This document shows positions 1 through 7,597 of a DNA stretch of 64,000 bases, one piece after another. How positions within the stretch are numbered: position 1 is the stretch's first letter; every line of letters starts with the position of its first letter. Under the pieces are notes generated by a model. It was not told the DNA's origin. It did no database searches and saw nothing but the letters and a program-made list of their open reading frames with translations. The stretch is from Aurantimicrobium minutum (GTDB lineage Bacteria; Actinomycetota; Actinomycetes; Actinomycetales; Microbacteriaceae): the NCBI RefSeq assembly GCF_029893825.1, contig NZ_JARXXV010000001.1, positions 124,001 through 188,000 on the forward strand. Reading direction: 5' to 3'. The position numbers were made by a program, and so were the translations under genes.

Positions 1-211
1 GCTTGAAAAGTTGGGGAAGGGATGCGCCATCGCCACCGTATTCTTTTGGAACACGAACGCCCGTGAAACCTGCTTCTTTGAGCCACTGAATTTGTTCGGT
101 GGGGAGTGTTCGGTCGAGTTCTCGTTGAAGAGAGTCTTCAGCAATTCGTGAAAAAACAGGGCGGTACTTTGCTGCTAACTCGGCAAAGGTAGGAGTCTCG
201 TTGGTCGACAT
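1..211 (-). CDS. Acyl-CoA dehydrogenase-fold flavin monooxygenase (SfnB/DszC-like), N-terminus only
   Basis: The gene starts with ATG at 211 on the minus strand, preceded by the Shine-Dalgarno sequence AAGGAGT, and runs off the left edge, so only about 70 residues are visible. They read as the N-terminal helical domain of an acyl-CoA dehydrogenase-like flavoprotein, including a segment VPKEYGGDGAS typical of the family. It lies nine bases behind the stop of the next gene, which has the same fold, so the two form an operon. Members of this fold in sulfur clusters (DszC, SfnB) act as FMNH2-dependent monooxygenases rather than dehydrogenases. The substrate is unknown, and assignment to the sulfur subgroup rests on context. 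Confidence 0.8.
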   Translation of the reverse strand, partial: MSTNETPTFAELAAKYRPVFSRIAEDSLQRELDRTLPTEQIQWLKEAGFTGVRVPKEYGGDGASLPQLFK

Positions 212-220
212 TGTGACTCC

Positions 221-1447
221 TTATGTGTAGAGAGAAACGGGTGCAACAGCACCGGTGAGGAAGTTTGCGCCCACTTCGATTTTTTTGTAATCGACAGGAT
301 CGTGCAGAGAGTGGGTGCGAATGTTTCTCCAGTACACATCCAAGCCAATGCTGGACTTGGTAGCACTAGCTCCAGTCACCTCATAGACACGGTTGGAAAC
401 TTCGATGCCGACTTCAGTCGAAATTACCTTGAGCTGAGCAATGCTGATTTCAAGACGTGCACGATCCTCGGCAGTTGTAGCTGCGCTGAGTGCAACAGCA
501 TCGTCATAGCTTCGGTTGAGTTTGTCGGCCAATGCCTCTACAGCAACAGTCTTGGAAACCAATTCGCCGAAAACTCGGTGAGTGATGGGATCTTCTGAAT
601 AGCGATCGACGTTGCTGAGGAACCAAGAATTGGGACGTGCCAGAGTCAAAGCCTTGGCTTGGTCAAGTGCACCTTCTGCAATCCCTAAGTAAATGTTGCC
701 GAACAACAATTGAACACCTGGAGTAACCACAGAAGAGAAAGGTTCCTCTTGATCGATTCCGATGATGTCAGCAGGTGTGATGACAACATTATTGAATCTG
801 ACAGAGCCACTTGCAGAAGAGCGTTGACCTAAGTGATCCCAGTTGTCTAGGTGCTCCACACCGGAACGTTTTCCATCGATAGCGAAGATGAGAAGTTCGC
901 CATCGAATTCGCCGCCTTGAGCAACGCCGCATGAAATTACGATGTCCGCCACTGCAGCACCGGTGGCAAAATGCTTGAGACCACCAAGAATGTAGTTATC
1001 TCCGTCAGCAACCAAGCTGAGATCTGGACTGACCGGGTTGAAAGCGTCGCTCCAAATCCACTTGTTCGATGAACTCTTGGAAAACCAGTGCGCTTGCTTC
1101 GCCTCATCTGGGCCGTAGAAGGTGATGCAGGCCTGGTTGAGATAGTGATATCCCAGGATTTGAGCAATTGAGGCATCAGCTCGAGCCAAGATACGGGTAA
1201 TGAGGAAAGCGGTTTCCCAGTGTCCACCGCTACCACCAAATTCGGCGGGAACGAGAAAGTTTGCCAAACCAGAATCGCGCAAAACCTGGAGAGGACCAAA
1301 TGGAGGAGTACTGTGCTTGTCACGCTCGAGAGCATCGATAGAAATCTTTGCTGCCACTTCCTCGGCAATATTGCTCCAGTGTGCAATTTCCTCAGTAGTT
1401 GCATTGCCGGTCCAGGGGCTACGTGTGTATGTGGCAACAGTGCTCAT
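221..1447 (-). CDS. Acyl-CoA dehydrogenase-fold flavin monooxygenase (SfnB/DszC-like)
   Basis: A 408-residue protein with the full acyl-CoA dehydrogenase layout: helical N-domain (LVPAEFGGSGG near residue 65), central beta domain (GLKHFATGA near 155; WDHLGQRSSASGSV near 205) and C-terminal four-helix bundle. The length and the LGQRxSxSG segment fit DszC/SfnB-type monooxygenases of organosulfur metabolism. Reduced flavin would come from the reductase encoded nearby. The ATG at 1447 follows AAGGA. It is transcribed away from the DmoA-like gene and in operon with the truncated paralogue to its left. The function in sulfur scavenging is inferred; a true acyl-CoA dehydrogenase is less likely in this setting. 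Confidence 0.82.
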   Translation of the reverse strand: MSTVATYTRSPWTGNATTEEIAHWSNIAEEVAAKISIDALERDKHSTPPFGPLQVLRDSGLANFLVPAEFGGSGGHWETAFLITRILARADASIAQILGYHYLNQACITFYGPDEAKQAHWFSKSSSNKWIWSDAFNPVSPDLSLVADGDNYILGGLKHFATGAAVADIVISCGVAQGGEFDGELLIFAIDGKRSGVEHLDNWDHLGQRSSASGSVRFNNVVITPADIIGIDQEEPFSSVVTPGVQLLFGNIYLGIAEGALDQAKALTLARPNSWFLSNVDRYSEDPITHRVFGELVSKTVAVEALADKLNRSYDDAVALSAATTAEDRARLEISIAQLKVISTEVGIEVSNRVYEVTGASATKSSIGLDVYWRNIRTHSLHDPVDYKKIEVGANFLTGAVAPVSLYT

Positions 1448-1559
1448 GATGATCCTTGAGTTCAGGGTTATTGACGCTTATTCATCTTCTCTAGTGCCGT
1501 AACAAAGCGCATTCTCAAAAGAAACACAAGGTAACTCAAGGAAAAGGAATGCTGTCCTG
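1448..1559. promoter_or_regulatory. Divergent control region of the two monooxygenase units
   Basis: This 112-base gap separates the minus-strand acyl-CoA dehydrogenase-like pair from the plus-strand DmoA-like gene and must hold both promoters. It contains GTAACTCA at 1531-1538, also found in the palindrome at 3647-3659 of the other divergent control region, and a second GTAAC at 1498-1502. A purine-rich Shine-Dalgarno stretch (AAGGAAAAGGA, from 1538) serves the plus-strand gene. I cannot fix the -10 and -35 boxes with confidence. Confidence 0.5.
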
Positions 1560-2948
1560 ATGCAAAAATGCAGCATGCCCAAACAGATACGTTTCAATGC
1601 CTTCGACATGAGTTGTGTAGGCCACATTTCTGCAGGAACCTGGCGTCATCCAGATGATCAGGCGTATAGATATACCGATATCGACTACTGGACCGAACTT
1701 GCGCAAACACTTGAAAATGGTATTTTCGACGGAATATTCATCGCTGATGTTTTGGGTACCTATGACGTTTATGGGAACTCCCATGACGGTGCACTAGCAA
1801 AAGCAACACAAGTCCCTGTGACCGATCCGTTGATGGTGGTCTCTGCCATGGCTGCGGTAACAAAGAATCTTGGTTTTGGTGTTACTGCTGGAACTGCTTA
1901 TGAGCACCCTTATCCATTCTCACGTCGTATCAGCACACTGGATCACTTGACGAAGGGTCGGGTGGGGTGGAACGTCGTGACGGGATATTTGCCATCTGCT
2001 GCTCGCAACATGGGAAACACCGATCAGTTAGAACATGATGCTCGTTATGACCATGCCGATGAATATCTCGAGGTTCTCTACAAACTTTGGGAAGGTTCAT
2101 GGGAAGACGATGCCGTAATTCGCGATAGGGAATCAGGCATCTATACAGATCCCGCCAAGGTGCATGACATCAACCATCACGGTAAACATTTCACTGTTCC
2201 TGGAATTCACTTGGTTGAGCCATCCCCTCAGCGCACGCCCGTGATTTATCAAGCCGGTGCGTCTAAACGTGGAATCACATTTGCTGCTGAAAATGCTGAA
2301 GCCATTTTTGTGGGGGCGCCCTCAAAGGAAACTCTCCGCACACAAGTTACTGCTCTGCGGGACGGACTGGAGGCTGCAGGTCGCGATAGATATGCCGCCA
2401 AGATATACACGATGCTCACCATTGTTGTGGATGAAATCAGTGAAAAAGCACACGCTAAACATGCAGAACTCTTGAAATATGCAGACCCTGAGGCGGCACT
2501 TGTACTGATGTCGGGGTGGATGGGCGTTGATCTCTCTGAATACGAATTTGAAGCACCCGTTGGTTACATCAAGAGCAATGCAATTCAGACAACTGTCGAT
2601 GCGTTCAAGCAGGAATCAGATGAAGGCCGCGAATGGACTGTGCGAGATATCGCGGAATACTCAAAGCTTGGTGGATATGGCCCGGTTCTCGTGGGTTCAC
2701 CTTCTGAGGTTGCTGACCAGCTTCAGGAATGGGCTGAAGCTACTGATGTAGACGGCTTCAACCTCAGTTACGCGATCACGCCAGGGTCTTTTCATGATGT
2801 TGTGAAGTGGGTAGTTCCCGAGCTCCAAAAGCGAGGTGTGTACCCAACTGAATATGTACCAGGAACTCTTCGCAACAAGTTGCATGGTCGAGGAGACCAA
2901 CTTCCGCGTGAGCACCGTGGTGCTCAATTTAGTTACAAAAACCGCTAG
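1560..2948 (+). CDS. FMNH2-dependent monooxygenase of the NtaA/SnaA/DszA family, DmoA-like
   Basis: A 462-residue luciferase-like flavin monooxygenase. It has the family hallmarks: NAFDMSCVGH near the N-terminus, FDGIFIADVLG, TLDHLTKGRVGWNVVTGY in the active-site region, YKLWEGSWEDDAV, and EPSPQRTPVIYQAGAS. From memory these segments resemble dimethyl-sulfide monooxygenase DmoA more closely than nitrilotriacetate or dibenzothiophene-sulfone enzymes. Such enzymes use FMNH2 and O2 to cleave a C-S (or C-N) bond and need a separate flavin reductase, which is encoded convergently next door. Start: ATG 1560 has a purine-rich SD 11 bases upstream; an in-frame ATG at 1575 is the alternative. The exact substrate is unproven. 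Confidence 0.87.
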   Translation: MQKCSMPKQIRFNAFDMSCVGHISAGTWRHPDDQAYRYTDIDYWTELAQTLENGIFDGIFIADVLGTYDVYGNSHDGALAKATQVPVTDPLMVVSAMAAVTKNLGFGVTAGTAYEHPYPFSRRISTLDHLTKGRVGWNVVTGYLPSAARNMGNTDQLEHDARYDHADEYLEVLYKLWEGSWEDDAVIRDRESGIYTDPAKVHDINHHGKHFTVPGIHLVEPSPQRTPVIYQAGASKRGITFAAENAEAIFVGAPSKETLRTQVTALRDGLEAAGRDRYAAKIYTMLTIVVDEISEKAHAKHAELLKYADPEAALVLMSGWMGVDLSEYEFEAPVGYIKSNAIQTTVDAFKQESDEGREWTVRDIAEYSKLGGYGPVLVGSPSEVADQLQEWAEATDVDGFNLSYAITPGSFHDVVKWVVPELQKRGVYPTEYVPGTLRNKLHGRGDQLPREHRGAQFSYKNR

Positions 2949-3463
2949 AGCCTAGAGTGGTCACCGAGATGGTGCCAAGAACGGTTGTGGTACACCAAAG
3001 GATTTGACGCAGGATCCTCGTCAGGAATATCAGCTTCGAGTGCGTGAACGGCAAAGACCGTTGAGTCCCCGATAGGCATCTTGTTAATGACTCGTCCACG
3101 AATACGTGCCTGAGCATTTTTGAAGTATGGCTCACCTGTAGGAAGCCGGTCCCAGATGGTGGTGTCTTCAAAACGGTTGATCCCGCTTGTTGCGCACAGT
3201 TTGGCAATATCAATGTGGTCAGACAGCAACAGGTGAACCACAACGGTATCTGCGGCATTCAGAGTCGGAGCACTAGAAGACGAGCCAGAAACCGAGAACA
3301 CCAGCACAGCCGGATCGGCACTGACAGAAAAAACAGAACTTGCTGTAAGTCCGACAGGGCCATGTCCTGCATCTGCAGTGATGACAGCAACTCCTGCGGG
3401 GTGGTGACGAAATGCAAGTTTGAATTCTTCGGCGCTCAGTCCGTCTACGAGTTCAACTGTCAT
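2945..3463 (-). CDS. Flavin reductase (DszD/HpaC-like FMN-binding split barrel)
   Basis: A 172-residue protein with the flavin-reductase-like split-barrel signature: FRHHPAGVAVITA near residue 18, GLTASSVFSVSADPAVLVFSV (start near 38), and an SGINRFED segment. It would reduce FMN or FAD with NAD(P)H and supply reduced flavin to the adjacent monooxygenases. ATG 3463 is preceded by AAGGAAATACC. Its stop codon overlaps the stop of the DmoA-like gene in a shared CTAG, so the two genes are exactly tail to tail. It is transcribed divergently from the sulfonate-type transporter across a 248-base control region. Confidence 0.88.
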   Translation of the reverse strand: MTVELVDGLSAEEFKLAFRHHPAGVAVITADAGHGPVGLTASSVFSVSADPAVLVFSVSGSSSSAPTLNAADTVVVHLLLSDHIDIAKLCATSGINRFEDTTIWDRLPTGEPYFKNAQARIRGRVINKMPIGDSTVFAVHALEADIPDEDPASNPLVYHNRSWHHLGDHSRL

Positions 3464-3711
3464 GGTATTTCCTTCGATTGATATGAAGTCAACGTTATGG
3501 AGAACTTTGCTTTACTTCAGGAGTCAGCTCAACCTTTCGTAACTTTCACGCCATATTGAGTGCCCAAAATTGATCAAATTTGCCATTTCGACACTTTTTC
3601 TCCTTATCGTTTTCGGCGTCGTCTTTCGAACTTGATGTAATCCTGCGTAACTCAGTTACAAACAATGTCGGCTGGTTTCATCTGCGACCGAGAGCTTTCT
3701 AATCTCGAGAC
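3464..3711. promoter_or_regulatory. Divergent control region, flavin reductase / ssu-type transporter
   Basis: This 248-base gap holds back-to-back promoters. On the plus strand, TTTCAT (3676-3681) and TCTAAT (3699-3704), 17 bases apart, make a plausible -35/-10 pair, with the -10 ending seven bases before the ATG of the ATPase gene, so the message is probably leaderless. GTAACT occurs at 3539-3544 and in the inverted repeat at 3647-3659. The remainder is AT-rich without further genes. Confidence 0.55.
3647..3659. promoter_or_regulatory. Inverted repeat GTAACT-C-AGTTAC, candidate operator
   Basis: Two perfect 6-base arms around a single C, about 17 bases upstream of the likely -35 box of the transporter operon. 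The left part, GTAACTCA, recurs at 1531-1538 before the monooxygenase gene. A shared sulfur-status regulator is inferred; the regulator itself is not in the window. Confidence 0.45.
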
Positions 3712-4557
3712 ATGGCCTCCTCCACGACAATGCCTTACGCTGTGACCAACACGGCGTTTGAGGTGCGCTTCGACGGTGTTGGGCGCAGCTTCACTGCAAC
3801 CAACACCCGTCGAGGTGAGTCGGCTGAGCCTCGAATTGTTCTGCGCGACATCAACATCACGGTCAAGCCTGGTGAGCTTGTTGCCATCCTTGGAACCAGC
3901 GGATGTGGAAAGTCAACTTTGCTGCGCATTACCGCCGGACTCGACACAGGTTTTACTGGAAACGTCACCATAGATGGAACTCCCGTTGAAGGTATTGATT
4001 CTCGATCGGCATTTGCTTTTCAAGAACCACGACTTTTTCCCTGGCGCTCAGTTACACAAAACGTTGCTCTCGGACTTCCTCACGGCATCGACAAAGCAGA
4101 AGGTGAAGCACGCGTCGCTGAGCTGCTGGAACTTGTTGGACTGAGTGCTTCAGCTCACCATAGGCCACGTGAAATTTCAGGCGGCATGGCACAGCGCGCC
4201 TCTCTAGCTCGTGCACTGGCACGTAACCCTGGCGTGCTGCTCCTGGACGAGCCTTTCGGAGCACTTGATGCCCTGACTCGTTTGAAAATGCAGGATCTGC
4301 TCTTGGATATTCACGCAGCTGCACCTACAACTGTCCTTTTGGTTACCCACGACGTTGACGAGGCATTGCAACTGGCTGACCGTGTCATCTTGTTGGGACG
4401 AATGCCCGGGGAGCCCGGTGCGACCATCTCGGAATTGGTAACTGTTCCTGGTGGCCGACCTCGCGACCGTGGCTCCGCAGAACTGGCTGAACTCAGAGCA
4501 CACCTGCTTGAGGGCCTTGGTGTTGATCGTCACACGACCAGCACTTTCAGCATCTAA
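3712..4557 (+). CDS. ssuB: ABC transporter ATPase, SsuB/TauB type
   Basis: A 281-residue ABC ATPase with Walker A GTSGCGKS near residues 61-68, Q-loop AFQEPRLFPW, signature ISGGMAQ near 155-161, Walker B LLLDEP near 176-181 and an H-loop in VTHDVDEAL. The Q-loop sequence and the operon order ATPase - lipoprotein - permease fit sulfonate/taurine (Ssu/Tau) importers. There is no Shine-Dalgarno before ATG 3712; a TCTAAT box seven bases upstream suggests a leaderless message. The nitrate/thiamine-precursor branch of the same superfamily is an alternative for the substrate, but the neighbouring monooxygenases favour organosulfur. Confidence 0.88.
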   Translation: MASSTTMPYAVTNTAFEVRFDGVGRSFTATNTRRGESAEPRIVLRDINITVKPGELVAILGTSGCGKSTLLRITAGLDTGFTGNVTIDGTPVEGIDSRSAFAFQEPRLFPWRSVTQNVALGLPHGIDKAEGEARVAELLELVGLSASAHHRPREISGGMAQRASLARALARNPGVLLLDEPFGALDALTRLKMQDLLLDIHAAAPTTVLLVTHDVDEALQLADRVILLGRMPGEPGATISELVTVPGGRPRDRGSAELAELRAHLLEGLGVDRHTTSTFSI

Positions 4558-4602
4558 AACTTCCTTTGCACATCACAAAATCCGAAAGATACAAAACACA
4601 CC

Positions 4603-5664
4603 ATGACGAAAATATCACTACTCGCTTCTGTCACAGCAGGCGTTGCTGCTCTCGCGCTGGTTCTCACCGGTTGCGCAGGGGAGTCCAAGCCTGTCGTTAC
4701 TGAAGAAGCTGCTGCGGTTATCGACCACACCGGCGAAACTCTCAACATCGACTTCGCTACCTACAACCCTCTCTCGCTGCTAATCAAGAACTACGGCTGG
4801 CTTGAAGAAGAACTTGCTGACACGGGTATCAAGGTCAACTGGGTTCAGTCATTGTCTTCTGCTGACGCAAATGCCAAGCTTCTCGCAGGAGCTCTTGACG
4901 TGGGATCTACTGCAGGTTCTGCTGCACTTCTGGCACGTTCCAACGGTTCACCCATCAAGACTCTCGAGATCTTTGACCAGCCTGAATGGGCAGCACTTGC
5001 TGTTGGGCCTGACTCGACCATCAAGAGCGTGAAGGACCTCAAGGGCAAGACTGTTGCAGCAAAGAAGGGTACTGACCCCTACTTCTTCCTGCTTCAGGCA
5101 CTCGAAGAAGCAGGCGTTGACCCAGCTACTGTGACCATTCAGAACCTGGCACACGCTGATGGAAAGACTGCACTGTTCAACGGTTCCGTAGACGCATGGG
5201 CTGGTCTTGACCCCATCCTTGCTGGTGCTGAGACTGAAGGTGCAAAGCTGATCTACCGCAACGTGGACTTCAACAGCTACGGGTTCCTGAACGGCACCGA
5301 AACCTTCATCAAGGAGAAGGCAGACATTGCTCAGGTTGTCACCAACGTGTACGAGCAGGCTCGTCAGTACGCGATTGCTAACCCCGACGCAACCTACGCA
5401 GTTCTTGCAGCAGCTTCCGGACTCACCGTTCCAGTTGCTAAGACTGTTATTACCGAGCGCACCGTCATCGACATCAACCCCATTCCTGGCAAGAAGCAGA
5501 CCAAGCTCCTCAAGGGCATTGGCAAGGTCTTCGTAGCTAACGGAGACGTTGCTACCCAGGCACAGGTCGATGAGGCTTTGAAGACGCTCTACGACACCAC
5601 CTTCATCAAGAAGTCCTACAAGGACATCGATGTGAAGGCGACCGAGGCTGCTGTAGCGAAGTAA
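4603..5664 (+). CDS. ssuA: Substrate-binding lipoprotein, SsuA/TauA/NMT1 type
   Basis: A 353-residue extracytoplasmic binding protein. The N-terminus is a lipoprotein signal with lipobox LTGC (Cys24), so the mature protein is anchored to the outer face of the membrane. The two-lobed NMT1/SsuA fold is indicated by DFATYNPLSLLIKNYGWLEE, a SSADANAKLLAGALDVGSTAG region, and KDLKGKTVAAKKGTDPYFFL. It should deliver a sulfonate or related anion to the adjacent permease. It starts 45 bases after the ATPase gene without an obvious SD. Substrate is inferred from family and neighbours only. Confidence 0.88.
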   Translation: MTKISLLASVTAGVAALALVLTGCAGESKPVVTEEAAAVIDHTGETLNIDFATYNPLSLLIKNYGWLEEELADTGIKVNWVQSLSSADANAKLLAGALDVGSTAGSAALLARSNGSPIKTLEIFDQPEWAALAVGPDSTIKSVKDLKGKTVAAKKGTDPYFFLLQALEEAGVDPATVTIQNLAHADGKTALFNGSVDAWAGLDPILAGAETEGAKLIYRNVDFNSYGFLNGTETFIKEKADIAQVVTNVYEQARQYAIANPDATYAVLAAASGLTVPVAKTVITERTVIDINPIPGKKQTKLLKGIGKVFVANGDVATQAQVDEALKTLYDTTFIKKSYKDIDVKATEAAVAK

Positions 5665-5694
5665 TTCGCCACGGTAAACACCAGGATACGAAGC

Positions 5695-6540
5695 ATGAGC
5701 GCGACGACCGATCTCACACCTAGGGCACAAGCCCGAGGGAAGGCTGCCCGCCAGGGCGGGGGATCGGTTCGTCGTGCTCGCTTCACGTCCACCCGAGGGG
5801 GACAATTCCTCATTAGCTCCATCCTGCCGATAGCCATCTTGCTGGCATGGCAGCTCACGTCCAGCCTTGGCATTTTCACCGTGGGCCAGCTTCCATCACC
5901 TGAAATGGTGTGGCTTGCAGGAGTCGACTTGGTTCAACGTGGGCTTCTTGGCCCATTCATTGGCATCTCAGTTCAACGCGTATTGATTGGGTTCGCCATC
6001 GGTGCCAGCCTGGGATTGTTCTTCGGAGCAATCGTTGGTTTGGCACGAGTCTGGGACTTCTTCTTTGGTTCCACCTTCGGCGCTATTCGTGCCGTCCCAT
6101 CTTTAGCATGGGTGCCCTTGCTGCTTCTGTGGCTCAAAATCGGTGAAGAGTCCAAAATCACCCTGATTGCTATTGGTGCATTCTTCCCCGTTTACACAAC
6201 GGTTGCCGCTGCTTTGCGCCATGTGGACAAGCAGCTTGTTGAAGCAGGACGTGCTTTCGGACTTTCCGGAGTTCAGCTCTTCACTACCGTGCAGCTTCCT
6301 GCCGTAGTTCCTTCTGTTATTTCAGGTCTGCGCCTCGCCTTGGCACAGTCTTGGCTCTTCCTGGTCGCGGCAGAATTGATTGCTTCTTCTGCTGGTCTGG
6401 GTTTCTTGCTCCTTGATTCGCAAAACAATGGCCGAACAGATCGAGTGATTCTGGCCATCATCTTGCTTGCCGTCTTCGGCAAGACCACGGATGCACTTCT
6501 GGGATTGTTTGAAAAGTGGGCAGTTCGTCGCTGGGCGTAG
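5695..6540 (+). CDS. ssuC: ABC transporter permease, SsuC/TauC type
   Basis: A 281-residue permease of the BPD transport inner-membrane family: a basic N-terminal arm, then about six membrane segments, and the EAA loop VEAGRAFGLSGVQLFTTVQLPAVVPSVISGLRLA region near residues 182-215 that contacts the ATPase. It is the last gene of the ATPase - binding protein - permease operon, 30 bases behind the lipoprotein gene. Forms the membrane channel of the importer. The substrate class (sulfonate/taurine) is inferred from family and setting. Confidence 0.88.
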   Translation: MSATTDLTPRAQARGKAARQGGGSVRRARFTSTRGGQFLISSILPIAILLAWQLTSSLGIFTVGQLPSPEMVWLAGVDLVQRGLLGPFIGISVQRVLIGFAIGASLGLFFGAIVGLARVWDFFFGSTFGAIRAVPSLAWVPLLLLWLKIGEESKITLIAIGAFFPVYTTVAAALRHVDKQLVEAGRAFGLSGVQLFTTVQLPAVVPSVISGLRLALAQSWLFLVAAELIASSAGLGFLLLDSQNNGRTDRVILAIILLAVFGKTTDALLGLFEKWAVRRWA

Positions 6541-6561
6541 AAGCTCACAGAGGAACAGGCT

Positions 6562-6567
6562 TAGAAT
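6562..6567 (+). promoter_or_regulatory. -10 box TAGAAT of msrB (leaderless)
   Basis: TAGAAT is followed by six bases and then the msrB ATG, leaving no room for a ribosome-binding site on the message. No convincing -35 box is seen. Confidence 0.6.
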
Positions 6568-6573
6568 TTCACC

Positions 6574-6978
6574 ATGGCTTACGACGTAGAGAAGAACGAC
6601 GACCAGTGGCGTGCAGAGCTTTCTGCTGAGGAATATGCGGTTCTGCGTGAAGCAGCAACTGAACGTGCCTGGTCTGGTGAGCTCCTAGATGAAGACCGTG
6701 CTGGTATCTACACCTGCAAGGCGTGTAACAACGAACTTTTCACCGCCGGAACCAAGTTCGATTCTGGTTGCGGGTGGCCTTCCTTCTACGAATCTGTTCG
6801 ACCCGATGCTGTTGAACTTCGCCCAGACCACTCACTTGGTATTGAGCGCACCGAGGTACTCTGTGCAAAGTGTGGTTCGCACTTGGGTCACGTCTTCCCA
6901 GATGGTTTCGGAACCCCAACGGGAGATCGTTACTGCATGAACTCGATCTCGTTGAACTTCAAGGCCGAGGACAACTAG
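6574..6978 (+). CDS. msrB: Peptide-methionine (R)-S-oxide reductase MsrB
   Basis: A 134-residue zinc-type MsrB that reduces the R form of methionine sulfoxide in proteins. Zinc ligands are Cys48/Cys51 and Cys97/Cys100 (two CxxC pairs); the catalytic Cys121 lies in RYCMNS and a likely resolving Cys66 in the SGCGWPSF motif. Length is normal for a stand-alone domain. The start lies six bases behind a TAGAAT box. It converges on the ComB-like gene with a three-base gap. No msrA is seen in the window. Confidence 0.95.
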   Translation: MAYDVEKNDDQWRAELSAEEYAVLREAATERAWSGELLDEDRAGIYTCKACNNELFTAGTKFDSGCGWPSFYESVRPDAVELRPDHSLGIERTEVLCAKCGSHLGHVFPDGFGTPTGDRYCMNSISLNFKAEDN

Positions 6979-6981
6979 TCC

Positions 6982-7497
6982 CTAGCTGCGCAGAACTTTC
7001 ACGTCAGCAGCACTCAAACCGGTATTAACCTTGAGCAGTTCTGGCGAGGGTTGAGTTGTTGCTGTCGTAGTGACGGCTGTGAGCAAGTGTGATGTTGCGC
7101 GAGCAAGACCTCGATAAGCGGCCTCTGCTGCAGCAGCCTCTGGTGAAGTGGCATCAAGACCTAACGCTGCTAGCTGATCAATCACAGCACCTGCAGCAAG
7201 GAGATCCTCTGTTGCAACACGGAGCTGACCATTACGGTTTGAACCAGCTGCAACAACTGCTATCAGAATTCTCTTGGCCAGTTTCACCTGCAGATCAATG
7301 ACCCACTGAGCGGCAGCATGTGCTGTGCTGAGGTCAGCGCTGATGACAGCGGGACTTAGTGGGAGCTCAGTGAGGTTTACGTCACTACCGTCTTCCTTAA
7401 TGGCATCAACCCAGACAATCACGTCAGCATCTTCACCAATAGCGTGGGCGCCTTGGGTGGCCCAATCAAAGCGAACCTGGTAGCGAGTTTGTTCCAT
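6982..7497 (-). CDS. ComB-like (2-phosphosulfolactate phosphatase family) protein, short
   Basis: A 171-residue protein when started at ATG 7497, where GAGAAT lies six bases upstream in the leaderless arrangement seen at many genes here. An upstream in-frame ATG at 7575 adds 26 poorly matching residues. The start (YQVRFDWATQGAHAIGEDADVIV) and the centre (VVAAGSNRNGQLRVATEDLLAAGA) resemble COG2045/ComB, which dephosphorylates 2-phosphosulfolactate. However, the usual VDVLSF-type metal-site segment reads VDAIKEDGSD, and the protein is shorter than the usual 230-250 residues. Catalytic activity is therefore doubtful. It sits among sulfur genes. Confidence 0.6.
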   Translation of the reverse strand: MEQTRYQVRFDWATQGAHAIGEDADVIVWVDAIKEDGSDVNLTELPLSPAVISADLSTAHAAAQWVIDLQVKLAKRILIAVVAAGSNRNGQLRVATEDLLAAGAVIDQLAALGLDATSPEAAAAEAAYRGLARATSHLLTAVTTTATTQPSPELLKVNTGLSAADVKVLRS

Positions 7498-7585
7498 GCA
7501 CTTATTCTCGCCGAGTATCAGGAACACTGGTTGTTCATATGACGCTCTGTGACGAAGGCAGTGGGCGCGATTCATGAGTTCTCAA

Positions 7586-7591
7586 TACCCT
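7586..7591 (+). promoter_or_regulatory. -10 box TACCCT of metY (leaderless)
   Basis: TACCCT followed by six bases (TGAGGC) and the metY ATG. This fits the recurrent leaderless spacing of the window. Confidence 0.5.
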
Positions 7592-7597
7592 TGAGGC

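Noticed and set aside
937-1437. 166-codon minus-strand frame inside the acyl-CoA dehydrogenase-like gene
   Set aside because: It shares the strand but not the frame of a full-length conserved gene and is rich in residues typical of frame-shifted coding DNA.
4948-5805. Open frame of 285 codons on the minus strand opposite the binding-protein gene
   Set aside because: It lies antisense to a well-supported lipoprotein gene with lipobox and family motifs; its Cys/Val/Leu-rich translation matches nothing and it has no ribosome-binding site.
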